From contig JBOFZK010000062.1 in assembly GCA_051655145.1 (NCBI GenBank), positions 1 through 17,079 of the forward strand: a stretch of DNA of 17,079 nt. The letters run 5' to 3'. The notes beneath the pieces are model-generated. The model worked only from the letters and a program-made list of their open reading frames with translations. It had not been told where the DNA came from and made no database searches. Positions within the stretch are counted from its first letter, which is position 1, and every line of letters starts with the position of its first letter. The stretch comes from UBA710 sp051655145 (GTDB lineage: Bacteria > Bacillota_I > Bacilli_A > Mycoplasmatales > Metamycoplasmataceae). The translations under genes were made by a program, and so were the position numbers. Shown here one piece after another: positions 7,401 through 15,106 of the stretch.

Positions 7401-7952
7401 ATGTGGAAATTTATAAAATCATCATCATCAATTAAAAATTGATATGAACATGAAAAAAAAGAACTTTGTTTTTTTGGAAGATCGAACGTAGGTAAATCTT
7501 CTCTTATTAATGCTATTGTAAATAACAAAAAAATGGCAAAGGTTTCAAATACTCCAGGTAGAACACAATTAATTAATTATTTTGAATCTGAATCAGATAA
7601 GGTTATTGTTGATTTACCAGGTTATGGATATGCAAAAATGCCTTTATCAAAAAAAGAAGAAATGATTAAAATGATAGATGAATATTTCATTAATTCAACT
7701 AAAATAAAAATGATTTTTCTTCTTTTTGATATTAAGGTTGGTTTTCAAAAAGAAGATATTGAAATTTATAATTATTTAAAATCTTTAAATTTACCAATAA
7801 CATTTATTGGAACTAAATTAGATAAAGTAAATCAGTCAGAACTTTATAAATCAACTAAAAACGAAATTCTCTTAAATGAAAAATATTTTTTAGTATCTTC
7901 TCAAAATAAAAAAAATATTAATAAATTAGAAGAATATATAAAAAATTTATAA
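7401..7952 (+). CDS. engB: Ribosome biogenesis GTP-binding protein EngB (YsxC/YihA)
   Basis: The product is 183 aa, close to the usual 190-200 of this TRAFAC GTPase, which assists assembly of the large ribosomal subunit. G motifs are in order: G1 GRSNVGKS (26-33), G2 TPGRTQ (51-56), G3 DLPGYG (71-76), G4 TKLD (138-141) and a G5-like VSSQN run near 167. The GYGYAK sequence after G3 is characteristic of EngB. Trp14 is TGA. The ATG at 7401 gives the short N-terminal extension seen in mycoplasma members; no ribosome site precedes it and a TATAAT lies six bases upstream. Its stop is two bases from the stop of the convergent methyltransferase gene, leaving no room for a terminator between them. Confidence 0.96.
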
Positions 7953-7954
7953 TA

Positions 7955-8725
7955 TTATTTTTTAATTTTTAAAGGTTTATATAATTCTACAACGCTTGGA
8001 AGATATTCATGTTTCTTTTTATCTTCAGGGTGCAAGTAAATATTTTCTTCAAATTTTGTTCCTCAACCGCTTTGATATCTAGCTTCTACAAGAGCTAAAA
8101 TAGGTTTTGTATTAATTCTTGGAAAAACCATTTTAATTCTTTTGGGTTCAAATTTATTAAATCTCATTTCAAAAAGCAAGTCAACTAATCTTTCTGGAGG
8201 AATAACCACTGAAAGATATCCTTTTTGATTGATTATTTTTGATGAACCTAAAACTATTTGTTTAATATTTATTTTTATTTCATGAGTAGCTATAAGTTTT
8301 TCTTCACTTATCTTCTCTTTAAGTTTATTTTCTTTTCTATAAAAAGGAGGATTTACAATTATTAAATCATATTTCCTTTTATTTTTTTTACAGTGTTCAA
8401 TTCAATATTCATTAAAGTCTGCTTCTATAACATTTATTGAATCAGATTTTTTATTTAGTTCAATATTTTTTTTAGCTATTTCTACAGCTCTTTTTTGAAT
8501 TTCAATTGCATCAATTTTAGCTAGATCATTTCTTTCGGATAAAAAAATTGATAAAGCTCCATTATTAGTTCCGATTTCTAAAATATTTTTTACCTTTGAA
8601 TTTATAGTTGTAAAATTAGCTAATAAAATAGTATCTACAGAGTAATTAAACATATCTTTATCTTGATAAACATATAAATTAGAATCATATCCTAAAGAAT
8701 TTTTTATCATTTTTTCATCAATCAT
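7955..8725 (-). CDS. trmNF: tRNA1(Val) A37 N6-methyltransferase-like (TrmN6/YabB/YfiC family)
   Basis: The product is 256 aa, typical for this SAM-dependent N6-adenine methyltransferase family acting on tRNA. The SAM motif I is LEIGTNNGALSI (49-60), the acidic motif II is DAIEI (72-76), and the catalytic motif IV is NPPFY (125-129), the NPPF/Y form that marks amino-methylation. The N-terminus GYDSNLYVYQDKDMFNYSVDTILLANF is also family-typical. Two Trp are TGA. The ATG shares one base with the pheT stop (TAATG), so it is the third gene of the pheS-pheT operon and translationally coupled; tRNA charging and tRNA modification are thus joined. Exact target in this organism is inferred from family membership. 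Confidence 0.85.
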
Positions 8726-10851
8726 TAATTGTTATATTCCTTATCAAAAATATCAGCACTTTGACTATCTAAAATTATTTTATAAGAAAGATTTTTTTTA
8801 TCATTTTTAATAAATGTTGAAACTTTATTTATTGAATAAATATTTAAAATAGATTTTAATTTATGTAAATACTTTTCGACGCTTTCATTAATACCTAAAG
8901 AAAAGGTAATTTCTCTTTCCTTTAATTGGCTAGAATCATAAAACTTAAATTCATTTTTTGAATTATTATAATTATTTATAATTACTTCTCCAAATATAAC
9001 ATCTGTATTTATATAATTTGGATGAAATTTACCTACTCATCCAACTAATTTATTTTTATAATAAAGCCCTGCATTATAATTTGGATGTAATAAATTATTA
9101 TTTAATTTTTTTATTTCAAATTCAAAATTAAATAATTCAAAAATATCATTGATTATTTCACTATATTTTTTTATATCTGAAGCTATACAAATTGATCTTT
9201 GTTCATTAATCATTCCTTCATCAAAAAAATTAATTTTATCCATCTTTCTTTTTTTATTTTCTTGATAAACTTTATTTAAAGAAATAGATAAAGAATTTCT
9301 AATAGTAGAATGTTCTTTTGAAGTATATGTTAATAAATTAACATTATCAGAAAAATTTAAGGGATTAAACTCTGCTTCTTTTTCAGAAACTAATGTATAT
9401 GTTAAAAATTTTATATAACCCTTTGATATTAATGTTTCATTAAATTCTCTTTTGTGAGTTACATTTAAAAAACTATTTTTTGGTTTACACAGAACAATTT
9501 TATTTATTCCATAAAATCTTAATATCTCTTCAACTATATCTTGCATAGTAAAAACATCATGACGATATAAAGGAACTTCTATATTATTCTTTAAAAATTT
9601 AAATTCTAAAATCTTTAAAGAATCTAATGTTTTAAAATAATTTTTTTTGCTTGTTATATCTTCACCAATATAATCAATTAAATAGTTTTTTTCAAATTTA
9701 ATTTTTATATTTTTTATTTCTAAATTATTTATTAATTCAGAATAGTTTTTGAAATATAATGAAATATATTTTTTAGCTAGTAAAATAGAACCAAATGAAA
9801 CCGCTTTAGAACAGGTAATAGAATTTAAATTTACAATTTTAAATCCTTTAGAATTATCTCTAACTAATTTTGGATCAATTTGAGAAAATTCTAAAAATAC
9901 ATTTTTATCATTTGCTGTAGCTTTAAATTCATCAATTTCTTTAACTCCTAATATTCCAATATTTTTATTTTTTGAACAAAGAAAACTTTCATTAAAATCT
10001 TCTTTTTTAGATATAGAAATTTTAATAACGTTTGATAATAATTCATTTTTAAAGGCTCTTATCGAAACACCAGAATAAAGATAAATTAAATTTAAAATAT
10101 TTTCTAATTCATCTCCTAGTTTAATTCTATTTTTAACAATAAAAAGTTTTTCAAAAAGAGAGGTTTTATATTCATTATCTTTAATATCAACTCCATTTAA
10201 AAAACAGTTATTAGAATTAACAATTTTTTTATCAGAAGTAAAAGTTGCTTTTTTAGAAATAATTTTATTAGGAACAACATTAAAATAAGAAGCTAGTTCT
10301 TGTGAAAAAATTTTATATGAAATAGCATCAGATCTATTTGAAAGAATTGAAACATCAATTAAGTTATCTGTTAATTCTAAATATTCAATTGGATCAGCAC
10401 TTAATTTAACATTACTATCAAAATCTTGAAAAATACCTTCTTTTCATTCTTCAGGTAAATATTCTTTAGGAAATCCTAATTCATCTAAACTAGCTAACAT
10501 CCCTTCTGAAACAATTCCTTTTAATTCTTTTTCTTTAAATGTAATATCGCCTTTTCTACTTCCTGGAACGAAAGCGATAATTTGTTTTCCTACTTTTACA
10601 TTTTTTGCTGTAGTTTGAATAATTCTTGTTTTATCTTCAAAAAGTATTTCACAAACAGTTAAATTATTTGCATTAGGGTTTTTATATGTATTTTTAACTA
10701 AACCAAATTTTAATCCATGAAATTCTTCAGAATGTTTTATAACTTCTTCAACTTCAAAACCAATTGAATTAATCGCATTAACAATATCATCTAATTTTAT
10801 TTTTTTAGGAATATTTCCAAGTTCTCTTAATTTTATTTCTGAAAACAACAT
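8725..10851 (-). CDS. pheT: Phenylalanyl-tRNA synthetase beta subunit
   Basis: The product is 708 aa, short against about 800 in most bacteria. It pairs with PheS as (alpha-beta)2 to charge tRNA-Phe. The N-terminal tRNA-binding (EMAP/OB) domain spans about 39-140 (NPNANNLTVCEI, FVPGSRKGD, LKGIVSEGMLAS). A B5 domain lies around 390-450 (YIGEDIT ... YRHDVFTMQDIVEEILRFYG), then the catalytic-like core, and a shortened FDX-ACB domain at the C-terminus. The B3/B4 editing region (about 190-340) is strongly degenerate: the usual NNVVDITNY and LAGVMGG-type signatures are replaced by unrelated text and IGILGVKEID. Loss of Phe editing is known in mycoplasmas. Both ends overlap the neighbours by one base (TAATG). 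Confidence 0.96.
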
Positions 10852-11816
10852 TATTCAAACCTCCTAATTTTAAATTGTTTTAAAAATCTTAAATCATTTT
10901 TATAAAATTCTCTTATATCAGAAATAGAATATTTAATCATCGCAATTCTTTCCATTCCTATTCCAGCAGCGAAACCTCTAAATCCTTTTGAAAAATTAGC
11001 AAAATTAATAATTTTTTCATTAAGCATTCCGGCACCTAAAACTTCAACTCATCTATTTTTAAAATAAATATCTACTTCAACTGAAGGTTCTGTAAAAGGA
11101 AAAAAAGAAGGTCTAAATCTTATTTTTACATCTTCTTCAAGAACGAATGAAAGTAATGATTTAAGAGTTCACATTAAATTTGAACAACTAACTTCACCAA
11201 CAGATACTAAATCTATTTGGGTAAATTGATGAGAGTGAGTTTGGTCATCTTCATCATTTCTATATACTTTTCCAACGGCAAAAGCAGAAAAGACCTTATT
11301 ACTATACTTTTCTAATAAACGAGCTGTAATTCCTGTATTATGAGTTCTTAGAAGTTTGTTTTTAGAAATATATAAAGTATCTTGCATATCTCTAGAAGGA
11401 TGATTTTTAGGAATATTTAATTTTTGGAAATTATATATATCAGTTTCAATTTCTGGAAATGTTTCTTCAAAGTACCCATTATGCATAAATCATTGTCTAA
11501 ATCTTGAAATAATTTCTTCAATTGGGTGAATATAATCAAAATTTAAATCAAAATCAAAAATATCATTATGATCATTTTTAATTTTTTCATCAAATTCTCT
11601 TTTATTAATTTCTTCTAATTTTTCATTTAATAATTGGTTAATTTCATCTTTTAATACTTTTATTTCAAAACCTATTTGTTTTTTTTCTTCATTGCTACAA
11701 TTCTTAAGTTTTTCAATAAGAAGAGAAATAGGCCCTGTTGCGCCATTTAGTTTAGATTTAACTATTTTAAATTCTTCAAAATTATTAATTTCAGAGATTA
11801 GATTTTTATAATTCAC
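10851..11816 (-). CDS. pheS: Phenylalanyl-tRNA synthetase alpha subunit
   Basis: The product is 321 aa, normal for the catalytic subunit that activates Phe and transfers it to tRNA-Phe. An N-terminal coiled coil (about 1-80) binds tRNA. Class II signatures follow: HPSRDMQDTLYI, RTHNTGITAR, motif 2 YRNDEDDQTHSHQF, and motif 3 AAGIGMERIAM near the C-terminus. Two internal Trp codons (11489-11487 and 11170-11168) are TGA. The start is GTG at 11816-11814, supported by AAAGGA seven bases upstream and by the absence of an in-frame ATG nearby. The stop overlaps the pheT ATG by one base, preceded by AGGAGG inside the pheS coding end, which provides the pheT ribosome site. Confidence 0.96.
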
Positions 11817-11955
11817 TTTTTTTCCTTTTTTTATTACTATATAAATAATATTTTAAAAATATTAAATAACTACTAAAAAAGATATTTTTTTTCATTTTCG
11901 CTCTTATTTACATATTTTTTTACATATATATGTGTAATAAACAAAAGGAATATAA
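11817..11955. promoter_or_regulatory. Divergent promoter region between pheS and comEA
   Basis: This 139-base gap must hold promoters for both directions. It contains an AT-only 17-bp palindrome at 11847-11863 (AATATTTT A AAAATATT) on the pheS side and ACATATATATGT, a perfect 12-bp palindrome, at 11922-11933 on the comEA side. TTTACA at 11907-11912 could be a -35 box for comEA, but no TATAAT is correctly spaced from it. AAAGGA at 11944-11949 is the comEA ribosome site. No T-box or attenuator features are visible ahead of pheS. Confidence 0.35.
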
Positions 11956-12456
11956 ATGAAAAAAAGACTAATTTTTCTCTCATCACTTTTAGTGGTATCT
12001 GCCGTTTCGTTTTTAGGTTATTATATTTTTACTACATCTCAAAGCGAAAATAAGACAGAAGAAAACATTAAAAAAGAACTAATCGCTGAAATAGATGGGG
12101 CTGTCGAAAAACCAGGAAATTATTTTTTTATAAAAAATCAAACATTAAGAATGATTTTAGCAAATGCCATAATTCGGCAAGAAGCAGATTTATCTAGCAT
12201 TTTATTAAATGAAAAAAAAGATCGAAATTTTTCTATTTATATTCCTTTTATCGGCGGAGAACAAAATAAATTATTTTGAAAAGATATAAAAAGTATTAAT
12301 CAATTAATTAATATCGGGATCTCTAAAACTATTGCTAAAAAATTAATGGACTTAAAAGAGAAAAAGGAGAATGTTGAGTGAAGCGATATTGAAAACATTT
12401 CTGGAATTGGCGACAAGACTTTAGCAAAGTTAAAAAAACTTATTGAATTAGCTTAA
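11956..12456 (+). CDS. comEA: ComEA-like DNA-binding competence protein
   Basis: The product is 166 aa. A basic start and hydrophobic segment (about 4-26) anchor it in the membrane with the rest outside. An SLBB-type strand follows (IDGAVEKPGNYFF, 46-58; the family motif is GxVxxPG), then two helix-hairpin-helix motifs (INIGISKTIAKKLMDLK, about 117-133; and WSDIENISGIGDKTLAKLK, about 142-160) that bind double-stranded DNA without sequence specificity. This is the full ComEA plan, as in the DNA receptor of Gram-positive uptake systems. Trp108 and Trp142 are TGA. The gene lies 17 bases upstream of comEC, the expected partner. AAAGGA six bases before the ATG sets the start. Confidence 0.9.
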
Positions 12457-12473
12457 ATATTTTTTCTATAATT

Positions 12474-13733
12474 ATGATAATTATTTTTTCAGTAATTATC
12501 TATTTAAGTAAAAATTATTATCTAACTATTCCCTTAATCTTATTTATATTTCTTCAGATTTTTTTATGTACTAAATTTCTAATAATTTCAATTACATTTT
12601 TTTTAGCTATTTTTTGTTTTGATGTTTACCAAAATAATAAAACAATAAATAGCATTCAAGGAAATTATCAAATAGTAAATATTTACAACAATTCAATAGT
12701 TATAAAAGAGAAGGGACAAAAAGTTCTTTTAACATCTTTTAATGAAAGTCAAGATATCAATGTAGGAAATATAATAAATATTGAAGAAGAAATAAAAGTT
12801 GAAAAAATAAATATATCAAAATCATTTGATAAGTTTTGACTTTCTAAAAATATAAAATATAAAACAATTAAAAAACCAGTTATTAAAGTTATTAGTTCAA
12901 AAACAAATTTTTTAGAAAAAACTAAGTCTTATTTTATAAGGGGTCCCAACTTTTATAAAAAATATGTTCCTATAATTTTATTTGGGATAAAGAATGAAAA
13001 TACAAAAGATGTATATGAAAAAACTAAATCTCTAGGAATAGTTCATTTAATAGTAATATCTGGTTTCCATATTAATTTACTATTTTTATTTTTAACATTT
13101 TTATTATCTAAAATAATAAAAAATAGAAAGAAAGAAGTTTATTTTATTGCTTTACTTTTTGTTTTAATATATTTATTTATTTTAGGATTTCCTATTTCTG
13201 CTTTAAGAGCATTTTTATTTTCTTTAGGAATTTTTCTTAATAAATTTTTTCTAAAAAAGAAAATAAATAATTTAGCCATTTTATCTATTGTTCTTTTGAT
13301 AATTGTTCTTTTAAATATTTATATCATTTTTGACTATGGTTTTATTTTTAGTTTTATTCTAAGTTATGCAATTATTTTATGTTTAGAATTCAAAAGGAGA
13401 AAAATAATAATTCCTATTATTGCCTTTATAATTTCTTCATTATTAATTATATTTTTAAATGAAAAATTTAATTATCTATCTTGGTTATATACAATAATTT
13501 TTAGTCCTATTATTTCTATTTCTTATTTAATTTCGTTAATTTTCTTCCCTTTTAAAACTTTTTTAAATGTTTACTTTATAGGAATTGATGAAATTTTAAA
13601 TTTTTTTGTAAACTTTAGAACTATTTTAAATGTAAAAATTGATGATTGATTAGTCTATTCATCCTTAATATTTATTTTTACTAATTTATTTTTAATAAAC
13701 CTTTTTAAGGCCAAACCTAAAAAATGTTTTTAA
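12474..13733 (+). CDS. comEC: ComEC/Rec2-family DNA uptake channel, short form
   Basis: The product is 419 aa, about half the usual 700-800. Two or three N-terminal membrane spans lead into a soluble OB-like domain (about 55-180), then the Competence domain with HLIVISGFHINLL (191-203) and PISALRAFLFS (240-250), the two hallmark motifs, followed by many membrane spans to the end. The C-terminal metallo-beta-lactamase domain that in other ComEC proteins degrades the non-transported strand is absent; the gene ends cleanly after the last spans. It imports single-stranded DNA in the family model. The ATG at 12474 has no ribosome site; initiation may depend on reading through from comEA, 17 bases upstream. 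Trp122 and one late Trp are TGA. Confidence 0.88.
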
Positions 13734-13746
13734 TTTTTTAAAAATA

Positions 13747-13755
13747 TGGTATAAA
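13747..13755 (+). promoter_or_regulatory. Extended -10 promoter of the infC-rpmI-rplT operon
   Basis: TGGTATAAA fits the extended -10 form TGnTATAAT with one mismatch. Transcription would begin near 13762, leaving a leader of about 117 bases before the infC start codon. The position, just beyond the comEC stop, makes the translation operon separate from the competence genes. Confidence 0.5.
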
Positions 13756-13760
13756 TATTA

Positions 13761-13878
13761 TGCAATGTAATGTTGCAGAAAGAAGAACAAAAGTTTCTCA
13801 CCTGATTATTTTTATTTTAGGTAAAAAGCTACAACTAAATCTTTTTTCATATAAAAAGAAATTTTAAAGAAGGTTAAC
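13761..13878 (+). promoter_or_regulatory. infC operon leader with 5' hairpin (possible L20/IF3 control region)
   Basis: This untranslated stretch starts with a hairpin, TGCAAT (13761-13766) pairing with GTTGCA (13772-13777, one U-G pair) around a 5-base loop, at the predicted 5' end of the RNA. Further on, ACCT (near 13801) and AGGT (near 13820) could pair over an AT-rich loop. AAGAAGG at 13867-13873 is the infC ribosome site. In Firmicutes this operon is controlled by L20 binding its leader; whether this one is cannot be told by eye. Confidence 0.4.
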
Positions 13879-14508
13879 ATACTAAGTCAAAATAGACCTA
13901 AGGGAATAAAAAAAGAACATTTTATTAATAGTGATATCCCTTTTAATAAAATGTATGTCATCGATGAAAACAAGGAGCAATTAGGAGTTTTAGAAAAATC
14001 TAAAGCTTTAGAATTAGCTAGTGATAAGAATTTAGACTTAGTTATTATTTCTGTAAATCCTAAACCAATAGCTAGAATTATGGATTACGGTAAATTTAAA
14101 TACAACAGAAATAAAAAACAAAAAGAAGAAAAAGCTAAACAGACTAGAGTTGAAAATCATGAAGTAAGATTAACACCTCTTATTGGAATAAATGATCTAA
14201 AAATAAAAGCAAGAAAAGCAAGAGAATTTATTTTAAAAGGCGATGTTGTTAAAGTAGCAATAAGATTTAAAGGTAGAGAGATTCAAAAGAAAAATTTGGG
14301 TCTTGAAACATTAGAGAATTTTAGAATGGAATTAGATGATATCGCTGTTGTAAGTGGCGATATAAATGATAAATTAGGAAAAATAATTTACATGACTTTA
14401 ACACAAGATAAGAAAAAAATGGAAAAATATCTTAATAACTTAAAAAAACAAGATACAAATATAAAAGAAAAACAGGAGGAGATAAATAATGCCAAAAATG
14501 AAGACTAA
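13879..14508 (+). CDS. infC: Translation initiation factor IF-3 (apparent AUA start)
   Basis: The product is 209 aa. IF-3 binds the 30S subunit, prevents premature 50S joining and rejects non-standard start codons. The N-terminal domain (about 16-85: NSDIPFNKMYVIDENKEQLG, then VNPKPIARIMDYGKFKY) and C-terminal domain (about 93-180: EVRLTPLIGINDLKIKARKA, VAIRFKGREI, VVSGDINDKLGK) are both present. The first ATG (13951) would remove residues that form the first strand of the N domain, whereas the frame extends upstream to ATA at 13879-13881, five bases after AAGAAGG. No ATG, GTG or TTG is available in that stretch, so AUA is the best start; AUU at 13861 is a weaker option. Non-AUG infC starts are known and let IF-3 repress itself. 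It overlaps rpmI by 20 bases. Confidence 0.9.
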   Translation: MLSQNRPKGIKKEHFINSDIPFNKMYVIDENKEQLGVLEKSKALELASDKNLDLVIISVNPKPIARIMDYGKFKYNRNKKQKEEKAKQTRVENHEVRLTPLIGINDLKIKARKAREFILKGDVVKVAIRFKGREIQKKNLGLETLENFRMELDDIAVVSGDINDKLGKIIYMTLTQDKKKMEKYLNNLKKQDTNIKEKQEEINNAKNED

Positions 14509-14677
14509 AAGTGCTTTAACTAAAAGAATTAAAGTTACAGGTACTGGAAAAGTTAAAAGAGGAAATGCATACCGTTCTCATTTAGCACAAAATAAAACCA
14601 CAAAACAAAAAAGACAATCTAGAAAATCTTCTCTTATGGATAAAAGTGATATGAAAAGATTAAAAGGATTATATTAA
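14489..14677 (+). CDS. rpmI: Ribosomal protein L35 (bL35)
   Basis: The product is 62 aa, a normal length, and very basic. It starts MPKMKTKSALTKRIKVTGTG, the standard bL35 N-terminus, and ends with RSHLAQNKTTKQKRQSRKSS...MKRLKGLY. It belongs to the 50S subunit. The ATG lies inside the infC end, 20 bases before the infC stop in another frame, with a strong CAGGAGG site about eleven bases upstream within infC. That overlap ties L35 translation to infC. It is followed by rplT after 43 bases, the conserved infC-rpmI-rplT order. Confidence 0.97.
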   Translation: MPKMKTKSALTKRIKVTGTGKVKRGNAYRSHLAQNKTTKQKRQSRKSSLMDKSDMKRLKGLY

Positions 14678-14720
14678 TTATTTTTAAAATTAATTAATAA
14701 CAAATAAATAAGGAGAAAAA

Positions 14721-15071
14721 ATGAGAGTAAAAGGTGGAATAGTAACTCGTCAGAGAAGAAAAAAATGAATAAAATTAGCTAAAGGATATTTTGGTCATAA
14801 ATCAATCGGATTCAAAGTTGCAAAACAACAAGTTGTTAAAGGTTGAGTATATGCTTTTAGAGATAGAAAACAAGTTAAAAGAAATTTTAGAAAACTTTGA
14901 ATAGCTAGAATTAATGCAGCTGTAAAACCATATGATATTTCTTATTCAAGATTTATTAACGGTCTTAAAAAAGCAAATATTTTAATAAATAGAAAAATGC
15001 TTTCTGAGTTAGCAATTCATCAACCAGAAACATTTAAAAAGATAATTGAAGAAGCAAAAAAAGCCTTATAA
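14721..15071 (+). CDS. rplT: Ribosomal protein L20 (bL20)
   Basis: The product is 116 aa, standard for bL20, which binds 23S rRNA early in 50S assembly and in many bacteria represses its own operon. The N-terminus MRVKGGIVTRQRRKKWIKLA and the sequence FGHKSIGFKVAKQQVVKG are family-typical, as are RDRKQVKRNFRKLWIARINAAV and YSRFINGLKKA. Trp16, Trp41 and Trp60 are encoded by TGA, so the standard code would cut this essential protein at residue 15; this is one of the clearest proofs of code 4 here. AAGGAG is seven bases before the ATG. Only 35 bases separate its stop from the lipoprotein gene. Confidence 0.97.
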
Positions 15072-15082
15072 CATAAATTAAA

Positions 15083-15091
15083 TGATATAAT
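15083..15091 (+). promoter_or_regulatory. Extended -10 promoter of the lipoprotein gene
   Basis: TGATATAAT is a perfect extended -10 box. The start site would be near 15098, giving a leader of only about nine bases before the ATG at 15107, without any Shine-Dalgarno-like sequence. I see no homopolymer or trinucleotide tract of the kind used for phase switching of mycoplasma surface genes. Confidence 0.6.
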
Positions 15092-15106
15092 TTATATTAA
15101 CAATAT

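Noticed and set aside
7016..7528. Minus-strand open frame of 170 codons
   Set aside because: It runs antisense across acpP, tRNA-Trp and the start of engB, all well supported; part of its translation is simply the complement of the tRNA.
12467..12472. TATAAT just before comEC as its promoter
   Set aside because: It ends one base before the comEC ATG, so a normal start site would lie inside the gene past the start codon; chance in an AT-rich gap is more likely.
13951..14508. infC beginning at the first ATG
   Set aside because: It would remove the first strand of the IF-3 N domain and has no ribosome site; the upstream ATA start fits better.
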